A stretch of 64,000 nt of DNA, taken from Branchiostoma floridae (Eukaryota; Chordata; Leptocardii; Amphioxiformes; Branchiostomatidae). Location: the NCBI RefSeq assembly GCF_000003815.2, contig NW_023365713.1:1-64000 (forward strand). The letters run 5' to 3'. The position numbers and the translations under genes were made by a program. Under the pieces are notes generated by a model. That model saw nothing but the letters and a program-made list of their open reading frames with translations, did not search any database and was not told where the DNA came from. Shown here in pieces: positions 52,930 to 64,000 of the stretch (its first letter is position 1; every line of letters begins with the position of its first letter).

Positions 52930-54325
52930 TCCTCGTCGTGTCATTATTTTTTCACAAATTTCTTGATAAGATAATACACAACTGGCCAACTTAACACATC
53001 ACATGCTCCAATCTTGGTCAAATATTCAACCTTGATATCCTGTCAGTCTCATGTTACCACTCATTTTGGGAATATACATTGCCTCCCATCAGAAAAGACG
53101 GCCTTTAAGACAAATGTTCCCACAGAGGTTTGTGAAAACTGCTTAAAGGTTGTATTTTATTGAATATAAAGACGACAGTGGCCACATACTTGATACCCAA
53201 GACGTAGGTTAACCTTGTAAAAACATTTGTAACCTTTCGTTCACTAAAATTGGACCCTGTCATTTCTTTACACATTCCACAAGTTTTTGCAAACACAGCT
53301 CAACTAGGATGACTATACTAGGGCCATCAGTGTACTGGAAGCGCCATTGGCGAAATTATTCAGAACTACACAGGGGAAGGTCCAATTTACTAGTGCTTGA
53401 TGTGGTTCTGAACATGAATCATTTATCTGATTTTGTCCGACTTAATTATGTACTATATTCTTATCTAGCATTTTTCCATTATACTTTATCACACTAAAAG
53501 TATTTTACGAGATCTAAATACTGTTTTTTTTGTAACATGTAATATAATTTTTTTTTTAAATCATCATTTTTTTATTAGCAACATTGAAGTAATTTTCTTG
53601 GTTTGGTATATGTATACATTTTACTAATATATAATAATACTGAACATATATAAAATTTGCATCGTGATAGGGTCCATTCCAAGTGACAATTTGTCATAAT
53701 GTAATTTTTTTCAATTTTTTTCTATTCTGTGTCTAGGGAATTTGATACGTTGGAAACATTTTTGATGCTATTTCAACCTTCTAAATGTTTTCGTGGTCGT
53801 GTTAAACCTTTGAAATATTCACAATGTGGAACAGAATGCTTCTAAGAGATTTTGAATAATGGCAACTTTTGTATTTTGCCATTATTTACCATTTTTTTAC
53901 AATTTTTGTAACATTTTGCTAATTGTTCAGTGACCTGGGAAGAAACGAATTCACACATCCTTGCAAAGTTCGGTTGGATGTCATGTTTGAATTAAATGGC
54001 CCACGACAAAGGATTCACCAGTGCCCATCAGAGAAATAGAAAATATACGCAGGCAATAAACTAATTCTACCATTTGGCAAAGTTTACCATTATTTGTAAA
54101 TAATTCTAAAAGTTAAATAATCTTTAATTTTTAAAGATGTTTAAAAATTATTAGAAATATGGAGATTTTTGTGCCATATCTTTCAGAATCTTACCAAAGT
54201 ATTCAATGGAATTCAAAAATATTCAAATTTCCTTATCAATTACTTTATATATTAAGTTATAACTGCTAGGGTTTAGATATTATTTTATTCAAAAAGTTAG
54301 AATGGACTCTACCGTTTTTTTCACA
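52930..54325. other. Intergenic DNA after gene C
   Basis: 53140-53330 holds one unit of the CATACTTGATACC(C/T)AGGACG repeat. 53500-54320 is AT-rich with no feature recognised. Confidence 0.45.
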
Positions 54326-54327
54326 AT

Positions 54328-55330
54328 TCAGAATTTGTCAGAATTACAGGGGCCACATATTACAAGCATCTGGATTCCGTAATATGTGGCTATAACTGTC
54401 CACAATAGGTTTGCAAACATCGCGCAAATATTGAATTTATTGAATACTAGGGTAGCAGTGGTCTCATACTTGATACTCAGGACGTAGGTACACATTATAA
54501 AAACATTTGTAACCTTTGTTATTGGAACTCCTGGATCCTGTAATATTGCTACAAGATCCAGAATAGATTTGTAAATACCGCCAAAAGGTAAAATGTTATT
54601 GGATACTAGGGTGACATATGCCACATACATCCAGAACACAGGCCCAAGTAATAAACAATTTGTAAATTTCTTATACCACAAACTTCTGACACATCGTTCC
54701 ACGTTCTATGAATACTTTTGTGAACACCTTTCAAAGATTGAGTTTTATTGCAGACAAGGATGGTTGAAATCCAGTACGTAGGTCCATATTGTAAAAAAAA
54801 TAGCCTTCTGTGTCGCAAACATCTTGTTCCTGTCATATGATGAAACTTTTGATAATAGGTCTGCAAACCTTGGTCAAATATTGAGTTTTTTTGAATACAA
54901 GGATGGCAATGGCCCCCTACTTGATATCCAGGACGCAGGCACATATTATAAAGCTATTTGTAACCTGCTGTATCGAAAACATCTTGAGCCTGTCATATGA
55001 AACATTCTACAATAGGTCTGTACACAACTCTCAAAGATTGAATTATATTGCATACAAGAATAGTCGACTAGTCGTGACCACATACTTCATATCCAGGACG
55101 AAGCATCAAATTATAAAAACATTTATAACATTTTCAATTGCAAACATCTGGATCCTTTCATATGGTTACACATTCCTCAATAGCTTTGTAAATTCCACAC
55201 AAATGTTGGATTTTTTTGAATACCGCAGGCCCATATTATTAAGCAATTTGTATCCTTTTGTATTGAAAACATCTGGATCCTGTCATATCGTTTCATGTTC
55301 TACAAGAGCTTGGTAAACTGCAACCACTAA
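54328..55330. repeat. Tandem array of diverged, roughly 150-bp units
   Basis: Markers of the type CCAGGACGCAGGCACATATT recur at about 54480, 54635, 54772, 54930, 55095 and 55222, alternating with ACATCTGGATCCTGTCATAT boxes and TTGAATACTAGG stretches. Units differ by substitutions and indels. Confidence 0.75.
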
Positions 55331-55649
55331 TCGGAATCTTTACATTTAACGGTCATTTTCTATGAAAAACTACCAAATTTCTTCATCCGTAATATCCAGG
55401 ACATAGATGCTTTTGATTTCCATGCTAAAAATGTATCAAAACGGTTCTACGTCTTCCCTTTCGTTCGCTTCATAATTAAGAATTCCATTCGTCGTTATTA
55501 TGCAACGTCGTTCGTGGTTGACAACATGACACTGTTATTGAAAACAATTAGTGCCAATAAGTGTTTGCAAATTTTCCTCAACGTTCGAGGATGAAAAATG
55601 CAAGACGTTTACCAATATGTGACCACTTATCTTTGAAGATGTTAGCAAA

Positions 55650-55708
55650 TGCTACTCCCCGTCCGGCGACACTTCCCTGTATGTGTTACACTTCTGATGA
55701 GTATATAA
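55650..55708 (+). promoter_or_regulatory. Promoter block, third copy (TATA box 55702-55708), probably gene D
   Basis: GGCGACACTTCCCTGTATG, TACACTTCTGATGAGTATATAAGA. TATA box and flanks match B and C; the upstream 50 bases are more diverged. Confidence 0.65.
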
Positions 55709-55731
55709 GAGTGTGGTTTCTACTCCAACTG

Positions 55732-55790
55732 CAGGAGGCTCGGTGAGAGCCACGCGACACGGTCTTCAACAACGTCTGCAAGGAAGTGAG
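55732..55790 (+). other. Non-coding exon 1, third copy (probably gene D)
   Basis: GGAGGCTCGGTGAGAGCCAC, ending GGAAGTGAG before GTAAGA. The next exon homologue is 5.4 kb away at 61240. Confidence 0.6.
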
Positions 55791-58664
55791 GTAAGAAGGT
55801 TTCTATCCTTTATACATTTTAAACCTTTTGGCCGCTCTTTAAATCTTGAATTAAGTGTTATTTCCTGATGTGTGCTTTGTCCAGAACCCTATATTTACAT
55901 AAACGAGTGTATTTCAATGTACTTTCCAGTATTATACCTACATTATTGTGCCGCCGCCACTTCCTTTAGCACATTTTTCCAGTACCTAACCAGTACCCTC
56001 ACCTAACATATTGTTATAGAGAAAAGGAACTCTCTTCTTACGTATTGATGGGGGTTTGCGTTGGCCCCTAGTTTCTGGACACGTTCAGATTTGAGATAAG
56101 TTAGTTTTTCTTTTCATTTGTACCCCAGGGCATTTTAAAACATGGTGCTAGTTCAAATGCCAATGTCTACTTTCAAGGTGACCAAGTAGGGGTTCCGTTC
56201 TCAAAATGCGGAAGAAATACAGTCTTGTACTGGTGTAAGAAGTCCCATTCATCTATAAATCCAAAATATCCTATCAGAATTGATGTTTTTGTCTGGCTTT
56301 AGCTGATTTATAGTTTTTGAAGATTAATATCCCATCCCCCCAAATTACGAGGTACTTATTCTATTGTAAGTCTAGAGTGATGTCTTGTCAGATGAAAACG
56401 AACCCTTTTTACATTTTAGCCATCTTTTACATCCAGGCATGGTTTACGACAATGAATTGTAATGTACCATGATAGCAGGGACAATCTATCGTAGGGTTGC
56501 TCTTGATTCAAATTTGCAAATTTATCATATATCCAGTATAACTGACCTGGTTTGGTATACCCAGCTTTGCATGCATGCGGTATTGTGTCGTTATGCGCTA
56601 CCACGAAAGCTTGTCAGATCAAACCTCACTTACTGTTTGTGGATGACAGCGTCTCATGTGGCTACTCAAGCCCAGGTCAGTGCAGAAAATTCTGGATTGC
56701 ATGAAAGGGTGGGTGGTGCAGTTATTGCATGACAGGGTGGGTGTTAGCCTGATTTAATCGCGCTTCTTAGGCCCGTCCTACATTGCCGGGGAGGAGTCTA
56801 CCAGCTCCGGATAGCGGAGTTTGCGTTAAACAGACTAGGTGCATGGCCACAATATGCTCCAGATGTTTGTAAAAGTAAATACGAGAATTGTTTTTATGAA
56901 TGCATTAACGTCCTAGATATGAGATATACCGACATGAGGTTCTAAGGGGTCCTTAAATATCACATTTGAGTATTGATGTTGCAGAACATGAAACTGCTTG
57001 TAATCTTACGTATTGGAAACATTAAGGCACTGTTATTTGCTATAAGTTTCGCAATAGCTCTGCAAACAGAGCTGAAATGTTAACTTTTATGTATGTCCTG
57101 ACATTTAAACAAAGAAAAGTGTTATGCATTGGAAGTTTTCATGCGATATTTGGTACCAGAAGAGGAAATTAAACAGCAACAAGTGATCCACTACAAGTCT
57201 TATTGTATCCACATCACTCGGGTCATTTTAAGTTCGTGTCTTCATACCAGGACCAGAAATAGCTAGTTCACTCTCATCCATACACAGACAACTTAAAATG
57301 CATGAAAATATTGCTTTCAAAGTTTTAGACATCTACAAAGGTGCTTTATAATTATCTAATTTTTAATGATCAATTCGAACTAATGCATGGATTTTCAAGG
57401 ATGAGCAATTACAACGTAATGCAAATTCAAACGTATCACCTTGCATGTCACAACACGACAATGCACCATAAGAAAGTTTTCCAAAAAGACAGTATGCATT
57501 AAGATCAATGTGAAATTTAATTACCCCTAATATAACGTTACCGGGATAAACCCGTTTCTTCTTGTTGGATCTTTACGGAAAAACCCGACCTGAAAATTTT
57601 TTTCGATTAAAAAATGAACAGATTATATCGACACTACGGCGGCAGGCGTTTTTGTGTTTTGATGTTTATTAGTGCAAATAAATAACAAAAGCGAGGTAGA
57701 GGAAAGTTGATAGTCATTTTTACCAGGTTTATGCAGTCAAACTTTGTCCAAGTTAACAGAGGCAGTCAGCGTTATTTACGTGAAAATTGGTATACTCCAT
57801 GAAACAGATTCCAATGGAGTATTGAGTATCGCCCATTCACAAACAATCAGGTCCTGGTTCAGGTCCGGACCTGGACCTGATCCTCTGGACCTGGACCGTA
57901 CCTGTACCTGACTTTTACGTACCGCTTATCACCTCTATGCTACATTTCATGCTCATGGGCAGTGGTATAACCTACTAGCGTTTTAACTTGCACATGTGAA
58001 CTGTGAAGAACATATTGAACGACCCAAGTAGATTTTGTTACATGAATATGCGTCGACGAGTGAATGTTTTTAGTTCAACAATATTCAGTTTTTGTAAGAA
58101 GACAAGTGGCACATAAGTGTTTTTACTTTATTTCGACTTTTATGTATGACTGAAAACATCTGAAGCCTCTGATATCACCATATGTTCCCTAAAGGATATG
58201 CAAACACCACTGGTGAGCTCAAATGTTAACATATAGTGTATATATTATATAAGGTAAGACTACATACTTACTATGCAGGATATGCACAACACGTCTTAAA
58301 TTAGAAATATCTAACGCGTATATTTTCGCTGTATTGCAGATTTGAAAATACTAATTGTTATATTCAAAAGTTAAATTCTACGGAACTCAGAGAATTCACA
58401 AACTGTATACATATATATAACATATATTATGCTTCGGGTGTGAATGCATGTAATAAAAACACGTTTGTTTTTATTAGAACCATCTGGAGCCTCTTCAGTC
58501 AATTGATGGGTTCATTTTATCTGCATCTTCTAATAATAGTTGTTTTTTATTTGTTTGAGACTTTAGCGAGCGTGGTATGTTTATCATATTATTTTAGTTC
58601 CAAAAAGTGTTTCTGTCTAAAAACGTGTTAACTACTTTCACATGTGAAAATTATTGACACAATT

Positions 58665-58992
58665 ACATCCCATTATTTCTCTAATAGAGACCATCTTTAT
58701 ATCTCTTACTAGTAAAATAATTGGATAGTGGGTTACTATCCCATTATTTCTCTAATAGAGACCATCTTTATATCTCTTACTAGTAAAATAATGGTATAGA
58801 GGGTGGCTATCACATTATTTCACTAATGGAGACCATCTGCATATAAAGAAAAATATAAAGAAGGTCTCTATTAGAGAAATAATGGGATAGTAACCCTTTA
58901 TCCCATTATTTTACTAGTAAGAGATATAAAGATGGTCTCTATTTGAGAAATAATGTGATAGCAACCCTTTATCCCATTATTTTACTAGTAAT
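58665..58992. mobile_element. Cluster of short palindromic elements (about 70-bp units)
   Basis: The unit starts TATCCCATTATTTCTCTAAT and ends ACTAGTAAAATAATGG, so its ends are inverted copies. Two units lie in plus orientation (58667-58800), a diverged third follows, and two lie inverted (58855-58990), making one large hairpin. Confidence 0.8.
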
Positions 58993-59025
58993 TTTAGACT
59001 GTCGTTGAAGAGGTTCATCAGTCAC

Positions 59026-59690
59026 GTATGCAACAGTTACAACAATTTTCATCAATCAATGACTGTTTTTGTAAAGGTACAGTACTTACCTCCCAAATTT
59101 TCGATGTCTACCAGACCAGTACATCATCGTCAGGGGAATGACCTAGTCTCAGTTCTCGTGAGAGAACACGAGACTAGGTCAGGCTTGCGTGGATCATCTG
59201 CCCCCTCCCCCCGCCTCCTTGCGGAGAAGGGGTAGGTAAGCACGTCACCGGAACGTACTGCGCCTGCGCGAACCCTGGTGTTTTGGGGCTTGGTTTGGTC
59301 AACGTTGCATTGAAATCCCGCTTGTTGCACAGTATATGTTAGAGACATGGTTTCATGTAAAACGTACACGGGATTTTACCCTTATATACGCACGTACTTT
59401 CTTAAATGCGGCCCTTTAGTAAACCGGGGGTTTAGCAAGGTTTAGCATGTCTATACTTTTCGCGCAGGCGCAGTACGTTCCGGTGACGTGCTGGGTAGGT
59501 AGCACTTGGGCAGCTCCCAACCCTCAGTCCGGTTCAACTTCGCACCCACTAGTTGAATGTGGATAGCCTCCTTAATCTTTCTATGTGCACACAATGTACT
59601 GGTAGACATCGAAAATTTGGGAGGTATGTACTGTACCTTTACAAAAACAGTCATTGATTGATTGATGAAAATTGTTGTAACCTTTAGACT
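59026..59690. mobile_element. Nested foldback element, about 660 bp
   Basis: The outer arms 59035-59120 and 59596-59686 are inverted copies (GTTACAACAATTTTCATCAA to TCGATGTCTACCAG). The inner arms 59235-59272 and 59458-59500 are inverted copies (GCACGTCACCGGAACGTACT..GCGCCTGCGCGAA). A further hairpin CCTAGTCTC...GAGACTAGG lies at 59141-59178. No coding capacity. Confidence 0.8.
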
Positions 59691-61255
59691 GTCGATTTTA
59701 AAATTTGTTCAGCAATGTCCATCTTCCTTGTTGAAGTTTTATGATGAACAATATAGTAGGTTTTTCATGACCATGTATTGATAGGTTGCAAAGACTAACT
59801 AAAATGTCCACACTCAAAAGCCTAATTCAAACGTTTGATTGGGTATAAATGGTCACATACTGATATTCAGGACATTGGTATGTTTGATCTACAGTTTTTA
59901 ATTAATAAATAGAAGTTCATTTTTTTTTCTTTTTGCCCACTACTTCACTAGTCCCCTCATTCCCCATTATCCAAAAAAAAACAGCCTTAGGTTGACTACT
60001 TAACGGTTTTATGGAATTTGCAAGGACCGTGAAATGTTAACAGCCTCCTTACATATGGCTAAGGCTGATATTGTTTTTCTAATTAGTAAATATAGTTATA
60101 GAAATTACAAACTAGTAGTAGATATAGTTCAAACTCTGCTGTCATGTGAGTACTTAATAGGTTGAAGATGTAGGCACACATACCTTTTCCCGTGTGGTCG
60201 CATTTACTTCGTGTTCTACTCTTAGGATTATTTTATATGAAAGCAATTTTCTCTAAAGGGAGGAGGCTCAATGAGAGCCACACAAGACGGTCTTTAAGTA
60301 TGTTTGCGAGGAAGGGTATTGTCGTTTTATACATGTTTCAGATCTTAACGGTATAGATAGATGTCCTGCATAGCAGTTATTTACCTTGAAATGAGCCAAT
60401 TTGTTTAAAAAATGTGAAAATATTAATTTTGAAAATTGTAGGCAGCAAACCTTCTTTATTTTCGTTGTTTCGGAGTAGGCTCTTTCACATAATGTTATGT
60501 CATCCATGTTTGTCACACGCACAGAAAGCTTTGATGTACCTTTAAATTCGGAATGACTCCATTGTGGTAATGGATATTAGTTTCAAAAACTTTAATTTAA
60601 CAAGCAAACCTCAATTTGTATGGTTTTACTTTCATGGCAAAACGAATAATAGACTAGGTCCTTTAATATAAAGACATTTTTCGTCGTTCCGGAGTAGGCT
60701 CGTATTTGACAATGAGAGAATTTGCGAAACGTTTTACATGAAAATATTGATCAGAAGAGCTAAAAGAATTCTATAACATATAAGTATTTATATCATATGT
60801 CATCATTAAGGTATCGTGCCAGGTAGGGAGTAGGCGAGTCTCTATATCCGTTTGTTTTATAGTTGAGGAATGTGAGTTTGTTGGAGTTTCTGGTGGTCAT
60901 ACTATTTCATCCACGATGAGAGCAGTTCCGGGTCGAGTATTCTGGCAAACTCAACAAAGTCAATACATCTTTCATGATATTTTTCAAGGCCTGTGCTAGA
61001 TAGAGCCCAATGTTTGTTCTAAGCGCCCTTTGCTTGTACTCTCTTCAGCTTGGTACGTCCACACCAGTATTACACCATTACACTGTAATCCAGATTTTTA
61101 GGGTGTCTTTACTTTACAGGCCATTTATTTGCCACTACTGTACGGATGTATTGTGGTGGTTGCACGTAGATGTGAATAATGACACAATGCGCTGCGTTGC
61201 AGACAAAGCGTGTGCATTATATATGCTATTAATTGACAGAGCCGAGACCAGCTCC

Positions 61256-61294
61256 ATGCCCGGTACCGCCATGAAGGGTAAACAGAGCAAGAAG
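61256..61294 (+). CDS. Gene D exon 2: start codon(s)
   Basis: ATG 61256 (MPGTAM...) and ATG 61271 (MKGKQSKK, G at -3). The exon opens at 61240 after TTGACAG. Confidence 0.78.
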
Positions 61295-63446
61295 GTAAGA
61301 AATGAAATGTTCTTAAACATTCGTAATTAGGTCATTGGTTTTAGTCAGTTCCAGGTGCTCTTGATATCTATATTTTTGCGTTTATATCAAATCAACTAGA
61401 ATAAGCAGTAACTCTAATATTCCAAGTAAAAATTATTTTGTGTCAAGTCTTGAAATACTTAAGTACTAGGTATTTACCCTAGTATCTGCGTAAATGATTA
61501 CATTACATTATGATTACACTACATTAGCTTGATACATCATAAGCAATAGTTTTTGTGTAATTAAGAAATTTTTGTGGATTACTGCTTTTTTTCCATGGCA
61601 AATTTCATTTGTATTGTCTTTGTCCGAAGGGCTAGCTTACAGGCTCACCTGGCAGCCCTGGCTGTGTGGCGTGTGCGCTGAACAGCCAAACCCATAAAAA
61701 TGTAAACAAGTGATTTTGAAAAAGCTAACGTTTGCCCTTTATAGTGCTTGTGACATGAACCCCCCCCCCCTGTAGCAAATTTGGCACCAAATGCATAAAT
61801 GACGAACATTTGGATGCATAAAACAGCGTCATATTTTGTACATGAACACAAAACACTTTCAGTTCATTAGTACACAACTTGTACGTTCGAAGTCATCTAA
61901 AAAAGGCCCCCCCTCTCCCTATGTTAAACGGGGTGACAGACCGCCACAGTTTCACAGAAAGCAGACCTAAACTCGTGCACTCTTGAAAATACGAAAATCT
62001 GGCCGGTTTTGTTCAATGCCAGCTTCTGTTGTAGGCACTGAAAGAAAGTAGAATAATACCAATTGATTTGTTTGAGTTCAACTAAAATGGATTTATTTAC
62101 TTTATCATCATCATCATAATTATCATTACACTTTATAGCCAGCTTTATTCATTTACATATTACAGGTTCAATATTGTCATAACATTTCACACACACACTA
62201 CAAGACCAGTGGAGATATGAAGTCGTGGAACTCTCTATTCGGGCTGGGCATTATTTGTGACATGTCTGAAGCAACCCCCCCCCCCCTCTCCACGTGGCAA
62301 ATATTTTTTTTTAAATGCCACCTATCGCGTAAATGATGAGCATTTGAAAGCAGAAAACAACATCACATTTCATACATAAACCCCAAACGCCCTCAGGTGG
62401 GCAAACGTAAAAAAATAACCATACGCACAACTTACAGCCAGTATCATGTAGATACTTATAAAACTAGCTTCATTCTTTCCTTCCCAGGTGTTTTTGGCAG
62501 TTTTCGTTCTTTTGATGACACTGCAAGAAACGTTCGGAGGTAAGATTTGGGTAGGGATAGGGGTAGAGGTAGCACTAATTAATGTGACTACAATAAAGTA
62601 CTGTAAATGCAGAAACTTTCGCGGTGGTTTAATGTTTAACTACAGTCCTACAGCGGCAAGAACTGTGTGCAACGTGTAAAACGGTCCCATCAGATGCAGG
62701 TTTGTTATTTGGAGTTTTGGAGTACTTCCGACCAAGGATACAAGGGGTTCCTCCTACCCCCGACTCGTGTGTAGCGGGTGCCACTAATGCCTGTTACTGC
62801 CTCAAAGGCCACTGCCACTATCCAGTATATCCAAATATCAACTGTTCGAAATGTGTTATTTCCTTTCACTTTAGAGCACCAATTTGAGTTAATTTCGGCC
62901 AGATCATTATGGTTTTTTCAGCTACTTTTTTCCTGCGATAGATCATATAGAATTTAATATAGAATGTCGTTTGATATTTTTCAAAGAAGACCAAGACAAA
63001 TATGTTTAACGAGGAAATCGAGCGTATCAACATGTAGCTTTTACCGACATTGTATCTGATTTGGGATAATTATATCTAATATGTATCTAATAAACCATTT
63101 GCGAGTTACTGCGCCCCGGTATTATTTGGATTATCATCTGTTGATGAATATTTCATCTCAAAATACTAAACAACAATATAAGATTGGGAGACTTTCCCAA
63201 ATAAACAATTAGATAACAAATGTCTTACGTTATCTTATATGTGCTTTGCAATGTATTCTGACCAACATAAAACGCGTGTCTCCATCCGTCTATAGCAACC
63301 ACCGTGAAAATCCGAACTAGCGGTGCCGATTTCTCCGGCACGGGCGCAAGCATTACCCTACGGCTGAATACCAAACGTTCAGATGGGTCATCAAGATCTT
63401 TCGCCTGTGGTTTCGACTGCGGAGGTAGTCGGTGCGAAAGGGGAAG
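61256..63446 (+). CDS. Gene D (partial): paralogue of B and C, 5' end only
   Basis: Three coding exons (61256-61294, 62488-62539, 63296-63446) with the same phases as C give signal peptide plus the first third of the PLAT-like domain, ending at phase 2. The remainder lies past the right edge. Reading frame intact, splice sites intact (GTAAGA, GTAAGA, GTAATT), so it is not visibly a pseudogene. The full domain set cannot be known from this window. Confidence 0.8.
61295..62487 (+). other. Gene D intron 2
   Basis: Partly matches C intron 2. Contains poly-C runs at about 61758 and 62275 and a CAT/ATT simple repeat near 62105. No exon. Confidence 0.45.
62488..62539 (+). CDS. Gene D exon 3: signal-peptide core
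   Basis: [18 protein letters not shown]; 52 bp as in B and C. TTG-G near the cleavage point is TFG-G here. Confidence 0.85.
63296..63446 (+). CDS. Gene D exon 4: PLAT/LH2-like domain, part 1
   Basis: [45 protein letters not shown]. 151 bp, same phases as C. Only a handful of residues differ from C. Confidence 0.87.
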
Positions 63447-64000
63447 GTAATTACCATACCTAAGACATAAGAAGTACTAGTGATATTTTGAAAGTACTTA
63501 AGTTAAGTCAGTCGGGATGTGATTTATGAAAGATGTAAATGGCTGATAAAGTTTTAGCCCTTAAGAAAAATGTGAATAAATACTGACAGTGCAAAGAAGT
63601 AACCGAATTTCAATGTCGTTGATTTGTCCAACGCGGCCACGGCCACACGATTTCCGGTCCCGTAGATACAGAAACACTGCCTATTGCGACCATACAGTCG
63701 TATGCCCCTTTGCGTCGAGTTTAAAATCGTTGTTTGCGAAATTTTGGAGTTCCCGATAGGGCCATTTGGGTGGTAGTGGAAGGTGCACATGCCTTGAACG
63801 TTAGAGTGCAAGTCTTTGTTGGCGAATTGACCTTCATTGCGCATCATTTTCGGTAGATTTCACTTTGGCAGGGTCAGTTGAAATTTGAGACAATCTAAAC
63901 AATGTTACTTGGTGAAAAAGATTAGTGGCTACTGGAATCGTGTGTATCGTGGTCAACTGATGCTTTTCTCTATAGTGGCCACCTGTCTGTAGTAATCATA
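63447..64000. other. Gene D intron 4 start; unrecognised open frame
   Basis: After about 63620 the sequence diverges from C. 63554-63847 on the minus strand is open for 97 codons and reads in part GMCTFHYHPNGPIGNS and GIRLYGRNRQCFCIYG, with a protein-like composition in its middle. I cannot assign it. It may be an inserted fragment or chance. Confidence 0.3.

Larger units (their letters stand above)
55791..61239 (+). other. Gene D intron 1
   Basis: 56830-57440 is the duplicated upstream block seen at 10.1 and 32.5 kb. 57840-57930 is the GGACCTG repeat. Foldback clusters lie at 58665-58992 and 59026-59690. 60165-60310 is a decayed copy of the promoter/exon-1 block (AGGAGGCTC and GAGAGCCACACAAGACGG kept, TATA box lost). 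From about 59790 the DNA matches C intron 1. Confidence 0.55.
59790..63620. repeat. Segmental duplication, copy 2 (pairs with 35640-40190)
   Basis: See copy 1. The match stops at about 63620, where D intron sequence becomes unrelated to C. D is slightly shorter, mainly from lacking the hairpin element of C intron 3. Confidence 0.85.

Noticed and set aside
61010-61330. 106-codon plus-strand frame MFVLSALC... that runs in frame into the MKGKQSKK start of gene D
   Set aside because: The equivalent frame in C (from 36778) is broken by stops before exon 2, and a good acceptor TTGACAG precedes the exon. Conservation here only reflects the recent duplication.

Overview
The window looks like nuclear DNA of a lancelet (Branchiostoma, amphioxus) or a close relative. 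This is inferred from AT-rich intergenic DNA, short phase-1 exons each carrying one extracellular module (EGF, cbEGF, sushi, farnesoic-acid-O-methyltransferase-type, thrombospondin type 3, peritrophin/CBM14), GT-AG introns, and a very high load of small foldback elements and short-period tandem arrays. No prokaryotic operon, CRISPR array, rRNA or tRNA was seen. No open frame longer than about 170 codons exists; coding DNA is visible only as spliced exons.

Layout. (A) 1-5666, minus strand: 5' part of a secreted modular gene. It has a signal-peptide exon, an unnamed about 100-residue domain, a two-exon Methyltransf_FA-type domain, then alternating cbEGF and EGF exons that run off the left edge. 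5.7-12.2 kb is intergenic, with 141-bp and 115-bp tandem arrays and a decayed coding fragment. (B) about 12.24-28.5 kb, plus strand: complete gene with TATA promoter, non-coding exon 1, 19 coding exons and a spliced 3'UTR. 28.5-33.7 kb is repeat-rich and holds a decayed LamG-type exon. (C) about 33.77-52.9 kb, plus strand: complete paralogue of B with the same intron phases. 52.9-55.6 kb is a repeat array. (D) about 55.73 kb to beyond 64 kb, plus strand: third paralogue; only its promoter, exon 1, signal-peptide exons and first PLAT-like exon lie inside the window.

B and C each encode a secreted protein of about 875 residues: signal peptide, PLAT/LH2-like domain, sushi, a variable run of EGF/cbEGF modules, a second cysteine-rich sushi-like module, an unrecognised two-exon domain of about 165 residues, a GCC2/GCC3 (ephrin-receptor-like) module, a thrombospondin-type EGF plus type 3 Ca-binding repeats, and a C-terminal CBM14 chitin-binding domain. 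All splice phases agree and both reading frames close exactly (B 878 codons, C 876 codons, counting the stop and starting at the first in-frame ATG). The architecture suggests an extracellular or mucosal chitin- or glycan-binding protein, perhaps in matrix or immune recognition; that role is inference.

The three plus-strand genes arose by tandem duplication. About 4 kb of C (35.6-40.2 kb) and D (59.8-63.6 kb) is near-identical including introns, so that copy is recent; B is older. Each gene has the same TATA promoter block upstream, and each also carries a decayed second copy nearer the start codon.
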